Of a stretch of 44,616 nt of DNA, positions 33,335 through 41,582 are shown piece after piece. The notes beneath the pieces are model-generated. The model made no database searches and was not told the origin of the DNA. It saw only the letters and a list, made by a program, of their open reading frames with translations. The translations under genes and the position numbers were made by a program. Positions within the stretch are counted from its first letter, which is position 1; every line of letters begins with the position of its first letter. Location: NCBI GenBank assembly GCA_018265615.1, contig JABLYX010000045.1:1-44616 (forward strand). Direction: 5' to 3'. This stretch comes from Lentisphaeria bacterium (GTDB taxonomy: Bacteria; Verrucomicrobiota; Lentisphaeria; Victivallales; Victivallaceae).

Positions 33335-33633
33335 AGCCGCCAGCAGCACGCAAATGCACACGGATTCGTCCAGGCCGGACGGTGCGGCAGACGCGAACGG
33401 CTCCACTTCTGTTTACGGGGCATCGGCCCCGGCGGAACGACCGGATCGCTCCACACGGTGATCGTCCGGTCCAGCCGGAAATGCGGCACGACCAGGAAAC
33501 GAACGGTGTCAAGCTCGCCCGGAAAGCTCCAGAACGGTTCCCTCTTCCCATGAACGACCGCAGGCAGGGTGATCGACAGCTCCGGTGCCAGAGCGCCATC
33601 CCTCATCCACAGAAAATTCACGGAAAACGTCAT
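33331..33633 (-). CDS. Small protein of unknown function (100 residues)
   Basis: Starts MTFSVNFLWMRDG with AAAGAGAG about 10 bases upstream and lies 24 bases after the stop of the gene at 33658. The first 75 residues look like a beta-rich domain (ELSITLPAVVHG, TVRFLVVPHFRLDRTITVWSD). The last 25 are basic and end CAFACCWRL. No known family is recognised. It shares an operon with the DUF3467-like gene and the 24-codon frame. The basic tail could mean an old frameshift near the 3' end. Confidence 0.5.
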   Translation of the reverse strand: MTFSVNFLWMRDGALAPELSITLPAVVHGKREPFWSFPGELDTVRFLVVPHFRLDRTITVWSDPVVPPGPMPRKQKWSRSRLPHRPAWTNPCAFACCWRL

Positions 33634-33657
33634 TGCGGAATCTCTCTTTCGGCGGAA

Positions 33658-33897
33658 TTACTTCGCGTTTTCGTTCTTCTGAAGCACGCCCGCTTCGACC
33701 AGCTTGTCGATGAGCTGCTGCATGGAGCCGAAAGTGTTCAGGAAGCCCTGCGGCGGCATGATGACGCGCTGCACGACCTGCGTTTCGACCGCTTCGCCTT
33801 CTTTCGGCTGAACGGTGACGAAGTCAAACCGCACCATGCCGCCGGTGAAATGAATCTGGCCGATTCCGTCGACGAACATCTCTTTCCTGCAATCCAT
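33658..33897 (-). CDS. Small DUF3467-like protein
   Basis: A 79-residue protein, MDCRKEMFVDGIGQIHFTGG..., with RFDFVTVQP, VVQRVIMPPQGFLNTFGSMQQLIDKLVEAG. The order of a strand, a V-x-R-hydrophobic-x-x-P turn and an amphipathic helix resembles DUF3467, a small widespread bacterial family of unknown function. I use the ATG at 33897, which has AAAGGA upstream, rather than a longer version from 33945. It is the first gene of the minus-strand operon that runs to 33260. The 244 bases between it and the glycosyltransferase at 34142 hold no gene that I can support. Confidence 0.6.
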   Translation of the reverse strand: MDCRKEMFVDGIGQIHFTGGMVRFDFVTVQPKEGEAVETQVVQRVIMPPQGFLNTFGSMQQLIDKLVEAGVLQKNENAK

Positions 33898-34141
33898 AGA
33901 ATCAACATCCTTTCTGTGATGTTCCGCGCTTCCGAGGTTCCGCACCGCGCGGTTCCTGCGAAAAACGCCTGTTCAGCTAACTTAATACGCCCGCCGCGGA
34001 TTATCAACCCGGAAACGTCCCATTTTCATCATTTTTTCAAAAAACCGTCAAATCCGGCGCTTCCGGCCCCGTGAGGATTGAAAAAAACGCATGCCGGTGG
34101 TATATTGGGTCAAATCACAGGATTCCCGGAAGAGTTTGCAC

Positions 34142-34975
34142 ATGGTCAGCATCGTTATTCCTTCCCGTAACAACGAAGAACGGATCGGCCGGACACTGGC
34201 CGCCGTTTTCGCGCAGAACCGGCGCGATTTCGAAGTCGTTTCCTGCGACGACAATTCGACCGACCGGACCCCCGCCATTCTCGACTATTATCCGGAGGTG
34301 CGCAAACTGCGGATGCCGCCGGGGCGCCACGTTCCCGGAGAGCTGCTGAACCGCGCGGTGCGGGAGTGCCGCGGGGAGCTCATCGTCGTCAACCACGCGG
34401 ACGCATGCCCGCTCGACGCGGAGTATCTGAACAAGCTCCTGAAACCGCTTGAGGAAAATCCCGCGGTCTCGGCGGCGTTCGCATACCAGGAGGGGCGTTC
34501 CGACGCGCCGTTCGCGCTCCGCTGTGACATGGCGCGGAAATTCTCGTCCCCGAATCCCGCGTTTTCACTGACCGGTGCGGCGATCCGCCGCGGGACCGCG
34601 CTTTCGCTGCCGTTCAGCACCGAGCTGCCGCTCGCTTTTTCTCTGGACTGGGCGAAACGGCTCGAAGCTTCCGGCGGCAGAACCGCCTATGCGCCGGAGG
34701 CGCGGCTCGAATACTCCCCGGAACTGACCTGGCTGAACCTCTGGAGGTTCTGCCGGCTGCTCGGAGAGTGCCGCGCCCGGGCGACCGGGGAGAAGCTCCG
34801 GTTCCGTTCCTTCCTGAAAAAATTTGCGGCCGATACGCGGGCGGATCTGCGCCTTGCGAAGCTCTGGCGCGACTTCTCCGCGCTGCCCGGGCTCCTGCCG
34901 TGGCGGATGGTGGAATACTACGCATATTATCGCGGCAATCGCGCCGCCCAAGCTGAAGGAAAGGTCATATGCTGA
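34142..34975 (+). CDS. Glycosyltransferase family 2 protein
   Basis: A 277-residue GT-A-fold transferase. VSIVIPSRNNEERIGRTLAAVFAQ is the standard nucleotide-sugar binding start; DFEVVSCDDNSTDRT and VVNHADACPLD give the acidic residues, with the DxD-equivalent as HADA. Residues about 150-200 contain the acceptor region. It should transfer a sugar from UDP, GDP or dTDP sugar to a glycan or lipid carrier on the cytoplasmic face. GGAAGAG precedes the ATG. It overlaps the next glycosyltransferase by seven bases, so the two act in one pathway, possibly capsule or lipopolysaccharide assembly. No flippase or polymerase is in the window. Confidence 0.87.
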   Translation: MVSIVIPSRNNEERIGRTLAAVFAQNRRDFEVVSCDDNSTDRTPAILDYYPEVRKLRMPPGRHVPGELLNRAVRECRGELIVVNHADACPLDAEYLNKLLKPLEENPAVSAAFAYQEGRSDAPFALRCDMARKFSSPNPAFSLTGAAIRRGTALSLPFSTELPLAFSLDWAKRLEASGGRTAYAPEARLEYSPELTWLNLWRFCRLLGECRARATGEKLRFRSFLKKFAADTRADLRLAKLWRDFSALPGLLPWRMVEYYAYYRGNRAAQAEGKVIC

Positions 34976-36207
34976 AAACCGCTCAGATTCTCCGACGGTT
35001 CGCTTTTGAAGAGTGGGGCGGCACCGAGAATTCCATCTGGAACAGCGTGCTCGGGATGCGCAGGCACAACGTGGAGTCGGAAATCCTCAGCACCACGGCG
35101 CTCGCACCCGCCGGGCTCGAGGAGCGCGGCGGCGTCACGATCCGCCGTTTCCCATATTATTACCCCTATTGGCCGCTGGATGCGGAAGATTGCCGCCAGC
35201 TCGACCGCCGGTCCGGGAACCCGGTTTCCGTGCCGCTCTACCGTTATCTGGAATCCGCCGATTATGAACTGCTGCATGTGCACAGCGGGGGGCGGATCGC
35301 GGGGCTTGTGCGCGCGGCGGCGCGACGGCGGAAGATTCCGTATATCGTGAGCTTTCACCGCGGTTATCTGCAGATGCCGGAGAAAGAGCGCGCCGAGATG
35401 GAGCGGCCGCTCCGTCATACCCTCTCATACGGCAGGCTTGTCGAACTTGCGTACGGCTGGCGCCGCAACTTCATCTCCGATGCCTCCGGCATTGTCTGCG
35501 TCGGGGAGAAGGAGGCGGATTTCCTGCGTGAACGCTGGCCGAACAAACGGATCCTGCGGCTGCCGGACGGCGTCGATTTCGAACGGTTTTCCACCCCGGT
35601 GAAGACGGATGTGCGCAAGGCGTTCAATATTCCGCCGTACCGTACGCTGCTGCTGTGCGTTTCACGCATCGACGACCAGAAGAACCAGAAGCTGCTCGTG
35701 CGGTTCATCTCCACGCTTTCGGAAGAGGGGGAGAATGTGCATGCGCTCATCATCGGGCCGCCGAGCACCAACTATTATCTGAAGGAGCTTTCGGAGCTGG
35801 CGCGCGAGCTCCAGGTGGAGGAGCGCGTCACGATCGTCCCCGGCCTCGGAGCGGGTGATGAGCGGCTGATCGCGGCTTATCAGGATGCTGATATCTTCAT
35901 CATGCCGTCGCGCGACGAGACCTTCGGGATCGTCGTGCTTGAAGCGTGGAGCGCGGGGCTGCCCGTGCTCGCCTCGGCGGTCGGCGGCCTGAAGCAGTTG
36001 GTCCGGGACGGGGAAAACGGGCTGCTCTTCGAACCGGACAACCTCGGCAGCCTGCTGAACGCCTACCGCACATTGTCGCGTTACGGGCTCAGGGACAAGC
36101 TTGCCGCCAATGCCCGGCGCGAAGCTTCGACGCGCTACAGCTACGACGCCGTGAGCAGCCGCCTTTCGGAGTTCTACCGCGAAAGCATCGAAGAGCAGAA
36201 CTCCTGA
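34969..36207 (+). CDS. Glycosyltransferase family 4 protein
   Basis: A 412-residue GT-B-fold transferase. The N-terminal half has AFEEWGGTENSIWNSVLGMRRHNVES and HVHSGGRIAGLVRAAARRRKIPYIVSFH. The C-terminal half has the group 1 landmarks: LLLCVSRIDDQKNQKLLVRF, ALIIGPPSTNYY, VTIVPGLGAGDERLIAAYQDADIFIMPSRDETFGIVVLEAWSAGLPVLAS, where E-x7-E binds the sugar nucleotide. It retains donor configuration, using for example GDP-mannose or UDP-glucose. It overlaps the GT2 gene by seven bases and is followed 13 bases later by a convergent gene. Confidence 0.92.
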   Translation: MLKTAQILRRFAFEEWGGTENSIWNSVLGMRRHNVESEILSTTALAPAGLEERGGVTIRRFPYYYPYWPLDAEDCRQLDRRSGNPVSVPLYRYLESADYELLHVHSGGRIAGLVRAAARRRKIPYIVSFHRGYLQMPEKERAEMERPLRHTLSYGRLVELAYGWRRNFISDASGIVCVGEKEADFLRERWPNKRILRLPDGVDFERFSTPVKTDVRKAFNIPPYRTLLLCVSRIDDQKNQKLLVRFISTLSEEGENVHALIIGPPSTNYYLKELSELARELQVEERVTIVPGLGAGDERLIAAYQDADIFIMPSRDETFGIVVLEAWSAGLPVLASAVGGLKQLVRDGENGLLFEPDNLGSLLNAYRTLSRYGLRDKLAANARREASTRYSYDAVSSRLSEFYRESIEEQNS

Positions 36208-36220
36208 CGGGTTCAGGGAC

Positions 36221-36706
36221 CTAGGGGCGTTTGAGCGGAGGCTGGCCGCGCCTGGCGCGGGCCGCATTGGCGAATTGCCAGAGGGTCGGGTCGCGCGCGA
36301 GCTTTTTTACCAATGCGGTCGGCGTGCAGCCGAGCAGCCCGGCCGCAGGTTTCAGCTCCCAGTCCGCCGCTTCCGCAATGTCGAGCAGGTGCGCGAGCCA
36401 GAGCGGATACTCCGGGTGGTCGAGCGCGCATTCGAGCCGCGATGGCGGGACCGGCGGCGAGACGCGCTCGCCGTATGCCACGGTGAGCCGCAGCTTGGCC
36501 AGTGCGGCCGCGCGGTTGCGGTGCTGGCTGCGTTCCGTGCAGTCCGACGCGGAGTACTCCGTGCCGATGAGCCGCACACGCGCGGCGCTCGAAGTTTTAT
36601 TGCGTTTCTGCCCGCCGTTTCCGCTGCCTTTGAAAAATTCGAGTTCACACGAGAGCGAGAGGGATTCGTCGTCCGATTTCAAGATTTCGTCGCGATTTTC
36701 CAGCAT
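36221..36706 (-). CDS. Stand-alone RF-1-domain protein with GGQ motif
   Basis: A 161-residue protein with the peptidyl-tRNA hydrolysis domain of class I release factors: GSGNGGQKRNKTSSAARVRL, GGQ at residues 31-33. The codon-recognition domains of RF1 and RF2 are absent. It resembles the ArfB/YaeJ or ICT1 class that frees stalled ribosomes, but lacks their plain basic tail. Instead residues about 110-161 form a helical region (LLGCTPTALVKKLARDPTLWQFANAARARRGQPPLK) that is not part of ArfB. It may act in ribosome rescue by another recognition mode. It is convergent with the GT4 gene and divergent from purD. Confidence 0.8.
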   Translation of the reverse strand: MLENRDEILKSDDESLSLSCELEFFKGSGNGGQKRNKTSSAARVRLIGTEYSASDCTERSQHRNRAAALAKLRLTVAYGERVSPPVPPSRLECALDHPEYPLWLAHLLDIAEAADWELKPAAGLLGCTPTALVKKLARDPTLWQFANAARARRGQPPLKRP

Positions 36707-36737
36707 ATTTACTTTAACTTTCCGAAATTTGAGCTAT

Positions 36738-36746
36738 TGTTATAGT
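36738..36746 (+). promoter_or_regulatory. Possible extended -10 promoter of purD
   Basis: TGT-TATAGT is an extended -10 element (TGn before the hexamer) with no good -35 at the usual distance. It lies about 70 bases before the purD start. Confidence 0.35.
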
Positions 36747-36816
36747 AATATCAAAACAGGCGGATTGCAAGCGCGTTCCGGCGGAATTGCGGGCGCGCAC
36801 CGGAAATGGAGACGAA

Positions 36817-38100
36817 ATGAAAGTATTGGTGATCGGATCAGGCGGGCGCGAACACGCGCTGGTCTGGCAGCTGAAGCAGAGCCCCCGGGTCGAAAAAATC
36901 TATTGCGCCCCCGGCAACGCCGGAATCGCGGCGGACGCCGAATGTGTCGGCATCGGAGTCGGCGAGCTTGAGAAGCTCGCGGATTTCGCGGAGGAGAACG
37001 GGATCGACCTCACCGTGGTCGGTCCGGAGGCGCCGCTCTGCGACGGCGTGGTCGATGTGTTCCGCGCCCGGAACCTCACGGTGTTCGGCCCCGCGAAAGA
37101 GGCCGCGCAGCTTGAAGGCAGCAAGGATTTCGCGAAAGCCTTCATGCTGAAATACGGCATTCCGACCGCGAAGGCGGCGACGTTCGAAAGCGAGGCCCCG
37201 GCGGCGGAATATGTGAAAAATGAGTTTGCCTCCGGCGTGAAGGGAATCGTCATCAAAGCCGATGGACTGGCTGCCGGCAAGGGTGTGCTGGTCGCGGATA
37301 GCGAAGCCGATGCGCTCGCGTTCCTGCACGGCTGCTTTGAAGGCGCGTTCGGCGCGGCCGGCGCGAAGGTGCTGATCGAGGAGTGTCTGTACGGCGAAGA
37401 GGCGTCGATTCTCGCGCTCTGCGACGGCAGGACGATCGTTCCGCTGGTCTCCTCGCAGGATCACAAGCGCGTGGGCGACGGCGACACCGGGCTCAATACG
37501 GGCGGCATGGGGGCCTATTCCCCCGCTCCGGTTGTGGATGACAGGGTCTGGAAGATCATCAATGAGCGGATCCTTGCGCCGTTCCTGAAGGGCGTGCAGG
37601 CCGAGAAGCTCGACTTCCGCGGCGTGATTTTCGTCGGGATCATGGTCTGCTGCGGTGAGCCGAAGGTGCTGGAGTTCAACGTCCGTTTCGGCGACCCCGA
37701 GATCCAGCCGGTGCTGCGCCGCTTTGACGGCGACTGGTTCGATGTTCTCGACAAGGTCGCACAGGGGCGTCTCGCGGAGGCGGAGCTGGTCTGGTCGGAG
37801 GATCCGGCCGTGTCGGTCGTGCTCGCCTCCGGCGGATATCCGGGGGATTATGAAAAGGGATTCGAAATCAGCGGGCTCGAAGAGGCTGCCGCGACCGGGG
37901 CGGTGGTCTTCCACGCCGGAACCGCGTTCCGGGACGGCCGGATCGTGAATGCCGGCGGGCGCGTCCTCGGCGTCTCCGCCCGCGGCAAAACCATTGCCGA
38001 AGCGATCGCGAAAGCGTATGAGGCGGTGGACAGGATCTCGTTCGAGGGCGGCTTCTGCCGCCGTGACATCGGCGCAAAAGCGTTGAAATACAACAAATAA
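36817..38100 (+). CDS. purD: Phosphoribosylamine--glycine ligase
   Basis: PurD (GAR synthetase) joins glycine to 5-phosphoribosylamine with ATP, the second step of purine synthesis. The 427-residue protein has the ATP-grasp family layout: MKVLVIGSGGREHALVWQL N-terminal domain, LTVVGPEAPLCDGVVD, IVIKADGLAAGKGVLVADS in the ATP-binding part, QDHKRVGDGDTGLNTGGMGAYSPAP, EFNVRFGDPEIQPVLRR at the metal site, and a C-terminal domain. The ATG at 36817 follows GGAGACG and fits the family start. It lies 16 bases before the lipoprotein gene, so the two are probably co-transcribed. Confidence 0.96.
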   Translation: MKVLVIGSGGREHALVWQLKQSPRVEKIYCAPGNAGIAADAECVGIGVGELEKLADFAEENGIDLTVVGPEAPLCDGVVDVFRARNLTVFGPAKEAAQLEGSKDFAKAFMLKYGIPTAKAATFESEAPAAEYVKNEFASGVKGIVIKADGLAAGKGVLVADSEADALAFLHGCFEGAFGAAGAKVLIEECLYGEEASILALCDGRTIVPLVSSQDHKRVGDGDTGLNTGGMGAYSPAPVVDDRVWKIINERILAPFLKGVQAEKLDFRGVIFVGIMVCCGEPKVLEFNVRFGDPEIQPVLRRFDGDWFDVLDKVAQGRLAEAELVWSEDPAVSVVLASGGYPGDYEKGFEISGLEEAAATGAVVFHAGTAFRDGRIVNAGGRVLGVSARGKTIAEAIAKAYEAVDRISFEGGFCRRDIGAKALKYNK

Positions 38101-38116
38101 AAAGGAGTCGGACAGC

Positions 38117-38569
38117 ATGAACAAGTTTGCTGCATGGTGTTTTTGCGGCGCGGCCGCACTGGTGGTATTGAGCGGATGCACGTCGGTCGAATCGACCCAG
38201 AAGTTCAATGGGCTCGGGCTCTCGGACCGGGCGGACAAAGCGGTCTGCCACACATTCGTGGAGATTCCGTGCTACACATTCTGGGGGCTGCCGATTCTCG
38301 GCGGCAGCGCTTCGGGTTCGGGTAAGATGTCGATCTTCCAGAATAATGCGAATGTCGAGAGCGCGATGCATCTGCTGACCAGTGAGATCCGGTCGAAGAA
38401 CGGCGCGCGCGTCATCAATGCGCAGACCTTTGCGACAGAGCAGCCTGTGATGCTCGGCCTCTTCTCGAAGCGTGTGATGCAGGCTTCCGGAACGGGGGTC
38501 CGCACACGCGGTGAAGCGCGTGACCGTGCGATTCAGCAGTTCGACCAGGAGCCGGTTCCGAGTTATTGA
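38117..38569 (+). CDS. Small lipoprotein
   Basis: A 150-residue protein with a bacterial lipoprotein signal (MNKFAAWCFCGAAALVVLSGCTS; lipobox LSGC). The mature part has a FNGLGLSDRAD stretch, hydrophobic CYTFWGLPILGGSASGSGKMSIF, then a helix (NANVESAMHLLTSEIRSKNGARVINAQT) and a basic end. It should be anchored in the outer or inner membrane. No family is recognised with confidence. AAAGGAG precedes the ATG. Its position between purD and a PhoH gene gives no functional clue. Confidence 0.8.
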   Translation: MNKFAAWCFCGAAALVVLSGCTSVESTQKFNGLGLSDRADKAVCHTFVEIPCYTFWGLPILGGSASGSGKMSIFQNNANVESAMHLLTSEIRSKNGARVINAQTFATEQPVMLGLFSKRVMQASGTGVRTRGEARDRAIQQFDQEPVPSY

Positions 38570-38595
38570 TCCGGAGAAGCGGAAGGGGGGAGAGT

Positions 38596-39972
38596 ATGAC
38601 GGTAAAAGCATTCGTACTGGACACGAACGTTCTGCTGCACAGCGCGCAGAGCATCGAGTGTTTCCATGACAACGACGTCGTGATTCCGATGGCGGTGGTG
38701 GAAGAGCTTGACAAGTTCAAGAAAAATTCGGATGAACTCGGGCGCAATGCCCGGCAGGTGATCCGCAGGCTCGACAAACTGCGGCAGTCGGCGGATAAAC
38801 CCGGCCAGCTGCGCAAGGGAGTGCCGCTGTCGGCGATTTCATCGACCGCGACGGGGAAGCTTTTCGTGCTCTCCGCCGCCGAGCTCGGCAACGGGGAGAT
38901 GGATTCGAAGATCCGGGAGGTGTTCCGCCTCGATCTCGGCGGGGATTCGCCGGACAACCGGATTCTGAAGGTCGCGTTCGGCCTGCGCGAACTGGGGCGG
39001 CAGGTTGTTTTTATCAGCAAAGACATCAACCTGCGGCTGAAAGCCGATGCGATCGGCCTCAAGGTCATGGACTTCGAGCGCGGCAAGGTCGATGAACGCG
39101 CGCTTTATACCGGGTTCCAGGAGGGAACGCTCTCCGCGACCGAGCTCGATGCGCTTTACAAGGGGCACGGAATTCCGACCGGATCGCGTTCGCTGCTCAT
39201 CAATGAGTTCATGGTGTTCACCGCGGGCGGCGGTTCGAAGCAGAGCGCGCTTGCGCGGCTGCATGCGGACGACACGCTGCAGGTGGTTGACACGAACCGG
39301 ACCAACCGGGCCTGGAACGTGTCGCCGCGCAACAAGGAGCAGCGCATGGCGCTCGATCTGCTGCTCGATCCGGAGATCCGGCTCGTGACACTGGTCGGCG
39401 GAGCCGGAACCGGCAAGACGCTGCTCGCGCTCGCGGCGGCGATGCAGTTGGTGCTCAACGAGAATGCGTATGAGCGGATTCTCGTGTCGCGCCCGATCAT
39501 TCCGCTCGGCAATGACATCGGTTACCTGCCCGGCGACAAGGGGGCGAAGCTTGCAAGCTGGATGCAGCCGATCTTCGACAACCTTGAATTTCTGCTGGGC
39601 GGCGAGGCCGAGCGCAAGGCGAAAAGCTCGTCGCGCTATTCGATCGAGGGGCTTATGAACAGCGGCAAGCTCGAGCTTGAGGCGCTGACCTATATCCGCG
39701 GCCGCAGCATTCCGCGCCAGTTCGTGATTGTGGACGAGGCGCAGAATCTGACGCCGCACGAGGTCAAGACGATCATCAGCCGTTCCGGCGAGGATACGAA
39801 GATGGTCCTGACCGGCGACCCGCACCAGATCGACAATCCGTATCTCGATGCGTCGAGCAACGGGTTGAGCTATACGGTCGAACGCATGAAGGGGCAGCCG
39901 CTCTTCGGGCACATCACTCTGGCCCGCAGTGAACGCAGCGAACTTTCGGCGCTCGCGGCAAGCCTGCTGTAG
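38596..39972 (+). CDS. PIN-PhoH fusion ATPase (PhoH2-like)
   Basis: The 458-residue protein joins an N-terminal PIN ribonuclease domain (VLDTNVLLH, VVEELDKFK, NRILKVAFGLRE, VVFISKDINLRLKA) with a C-terminal PhoH P-loop ATPase (Walker A GGAGTGKTLLALA, SRPIIPLGNDIGYLPGDKGAKLASWMQP, Walker B FVIVDEAQNLT, and TGDPHQIDNPYLD). This is the PhoH2 architecture, an RNA helicase/nuclease present in many bacteria, sometimes next to an antitoxin-like gene; no such partner is seen here. I use the ATG at 38596 with GGGGGGAG upstream. A strong hairpin follows the stop. Confidence 0.92.
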   Translation: MTVKAFVLDTNVLLHSAQSIECFHDNDVVIPMAVVEELDKFKKNSDELGRNARQVIRRLDKLRQSADKPGQLRKGVPLSAISSTATGKLFVLSAAELGNGEMDSKIREVFRLDLGGDSPDNRILKVAFGLRELGRQVVFISKDINLRLKADAIGLKVMDFERGKVDERALYTGFQEGTLSATELDALYKGHGIPTGSRSLLINEFMVFTAGGGSKQSALARLHADDTLQVVDTNRTNRAWNVSPRNKEQRMALDLLLDPEIRLVTLVGGAGTGKTLLALAAAMQLVLNENAYERILVSRPIIPLGNDIGYLPGDKGAKLASWMQPIFDNLEFLLGGEAERKAKSSSRYSIEGLMNSGKLELEALTYIRGRSIPRQFVIVDEAQNLTPHEVKTIISRSGEDTKMVLTGDPHQIDNPYLDASSNGLSYTVERMKGQPLFGHITLARSERSELSALAASLL

Positions 39973-39977
39973 TCCGT

Positions 39978-40004
39978 ACCGCCGGGAGCGCTTCTCCCGG
40001 CGGT
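39978..40004 (+). terminator. Terminator-like hairpin after PhoH
   Basis: ACCGCCGGGAG (39978-39988) and CTCCCGGCGGT (39994-40004) form a perfect 11-bp stem with loop CGCTT, six bases after the stop. The tail is CTCTCC rather than a T-run, so termination may be partial. Confidence 0.55.
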
Positions 40005-40024
40005 CTCTCCTGAATTTCCCGTTC

Positions 40025-40058
40025 AAAAAAACGGAGGAGGGGCAGAGCGCCTCCTCCG
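40025..40058 (-). terminator. Terminator of the ADP-ribosylglycohydrolase gene
   Basis: CGGAGGAGG (40032-40040) pairs with CCTCCTCCG (40050-40058) around nine bases. On the minus strand the stem is followed by seven T residues (40025-40031). It lies 19 bases after the gene stop. Confidence 0.8.
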
Positions 40059-40076
40059 GATCCTGCGGTACGGCTG

Positions 40077-41486
40077 TCAGAGCATGGCAGTCGGGACCCA
40101 CTGGAGCGAGTCCCCGCAGGCGACGCCGACGACCCAGTTCGGACGGGTGCCGGGGGCGACGCGCTGGATGGTGGCGCGGAGCGTGTGTTCACCCGCGGCG
40201 AGCTCCATGAAGACCTCCTGGTTCCAGGGCGCGCGGTGGAAGGAGGGGGCCATGTCGCCGGGAGCGCGGCGGAACGCGAGTTTTCCGTCGATTTCGACGA
40301 TGACCTGCGACTTCGTGTTGAACATCACAACGTAACGGCCCGGCTTGTCGACTTTGAATTTGAAGAGGAGGACAAGCTCATGTTTGTCGGGCAGCTCTTC
40401 CGGCCATTCGGCGAAAGTTCCGTCGAAGACGACTTCCTTTTCCGGCTCGGCTTTGCTGCGGGACGGGCGGACGACGGCGCGGGCGTGGACCGGCCGCGGT
40501 TCGAAACTCTTCGCCGGTTGCGGGTCGAGTTCAATATGCCTGCTCATTTCGCAGATCATGTCTGAAAAAGCGTCGATGGTCGGCGGCGGGGTGATCCCGA
40601 CGATGCCGGGGCTCAGGACCATGGTGCGCCCGATGGGGGCGAGCCATTTTTCGGGAATGCCGTCCGGATTCATGATGCCGAGGATCGCGCCGACGGTCGC
40701 ACCGGTGCAGTCGGTGTCCTCCCCGAAGTTCACGGCGTCGCAGATCGACTTGCTGAAGTCGCCGCCGCCGAGCAGGAGCCCGGCGACCATGATCGGGAAG
40801 TTCACCTTGACATCGGTGAAGTTGTCGCTCTTGTACTTGTCCATGATCTTGTGGAACAGATAGTCGAATTCCGGCTTTTCATCGAACCAGCGGATCGCGT
40901 CCTCAATGCCGATGCGGAGCCTGGAATCCGCCGGAATCTGCGATTTGCCTACTTCGATGATCTTGCGCACATCGTTTTCAATGAAGGCGGCGGACTCCAT
41001 CGCGGCGAGAAAGACTTCGGCCCACATGCCGTCGCCGGCGTGGTCGACGCAGGCGTCTTCATACGCGAACTTCGCGGCGCGTTCCGGATCTCCCGGCGCG
41101 AGGCAGGCCCAGAGCTCGGAACGGATCGCGCAGCCCATGCCGTCGACAAACCAGTTGTCGTAGCTGCCGGAGAAAGGCGGCCGGATCCCGTTCTTGAGGT
41201 TGCGGATCGCGACCGCGTACTCATCCCACGGGAAGCCGACATTCCTGAGCCACGCTTCCGCGAGAATCTGGCTGTTGACCACGGGCTTCGGCCGGGCCGC
41301 GATCGTCATGGCCCATACGACCTGCAGGTCAAGGTCGTCATTCGGCACCATCGTGGTCGGAACCGGATCGTAGAAATCAAGGTGGTGCGGCCCGTCCCAG
41401 CCCTCAACCGGAGCGCCGAGAGTTCCGCCGACCGCCTTGCCGAGCCAGCAGCCCAGCACCTTTTTTCTGTAAAGCTGTTCGTTCAT
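40077..41486 (-). CDS. ADP-ribosylglycohydrolase family protein with C-terminal jelly-roll
   Basis: A 469-residue protein. Residues about 1-330 are an ADP-ribosylglycohydrolase (DraG-type) helical domain: RKKVLGCWLGKAVGGTLGAPVEG at the start, PNDDLDLQVVW (residues 48-57, the first Mg site, usually TDDT) and NFGEDTDCTGATVGAILG (second Mg site). These bind two Mg ions in true hydrolases. Residues about 365-469 form an added beta domain (HELVLLFKFKVDKPGRYVVMFNTKSQVIVEIDGKLAF, MELAAGEHTLRATIQRV) like a carbohydrate-binding PA14- or CBM-like module. Such ADP-ribosylglycohydrolase-type proteins in glycan-degrading bacteria may act on sugars rather than on ADP-ribosylated proteins. It has its own promoter and terminator. 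Confidence 0.82.
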   Translation of the reverse strand: MNEQLYRKKVLGCWLGKAVGGTLGAPVEGWDGPHHLDFYDPVPTTMVPNDDLDLQVVWAMTIAARPKPVVNSQILAEAWLRNVGFPWDEYAVAIRNLKNGIRPPFSGSYDNWFVDGMGCAIRSELWACLAPGDPERAAKFAYEDACVDHAGDGMWAEVFLAAMESAAFIENDVRKIIEVGKSQIPADSRLRIGIEDAIRWFDEKPEFDYLFHKIMDKYKSDNFTDVKVNFPIMVAGLLLGGGDFSKSICDAVNFGEDTDCTGATVGAILGIMNPDGIPEKWLAPIGRTMVLSPGIVGITPPPTIDAFSDMICEMSRHIELDPQPAKSFEPRPVHARAVVRPSRSKAEPEKEVVFDGTFAEWPEELPDKHELVLLFKFKVDKPGRYVVMFNTKSQVIVEIDGKLAFRRAPGDMAPSFHRAPWNQEVFMELAAGEHTLRATIQRVAPGTRPNWVVGVACGDSLQWVPTAML

Positions 41487-41529
41487 GATCGATCTTCCTG
41501 TTTGTGATATGGGTCAAGCTAACATGTTT

Positions 41530-41558
41530 ACCTTACAATGCCACCTATTGCTTTTCAA
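41530..41558 (-). promoter_or_regulatory. Predicted promoter of the ADP-ribosylglycohydrolase gene
   Basis: On the minus strand TTGAAA (41553-41558), a 17-base spacer and TAAGGT (41530-41535), followed by the palindrome AACATGTT (41521-41528) at the expected start. The palindrome may be the operator of the neighbouring MarR protein. Confidence 0.5.
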
Positions 41559-41582
41559 ATCGGAATGCGAAAAAAACTGAAA

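Noticed and set aside
33129..33599. 156-codon minus-strand frame overlapping the small-gene operon
   Set aside because: It is out of frame with the 100-codon gene, reads Arg/Ser/Cys-rich without a domain, and runs through the terminator stem.
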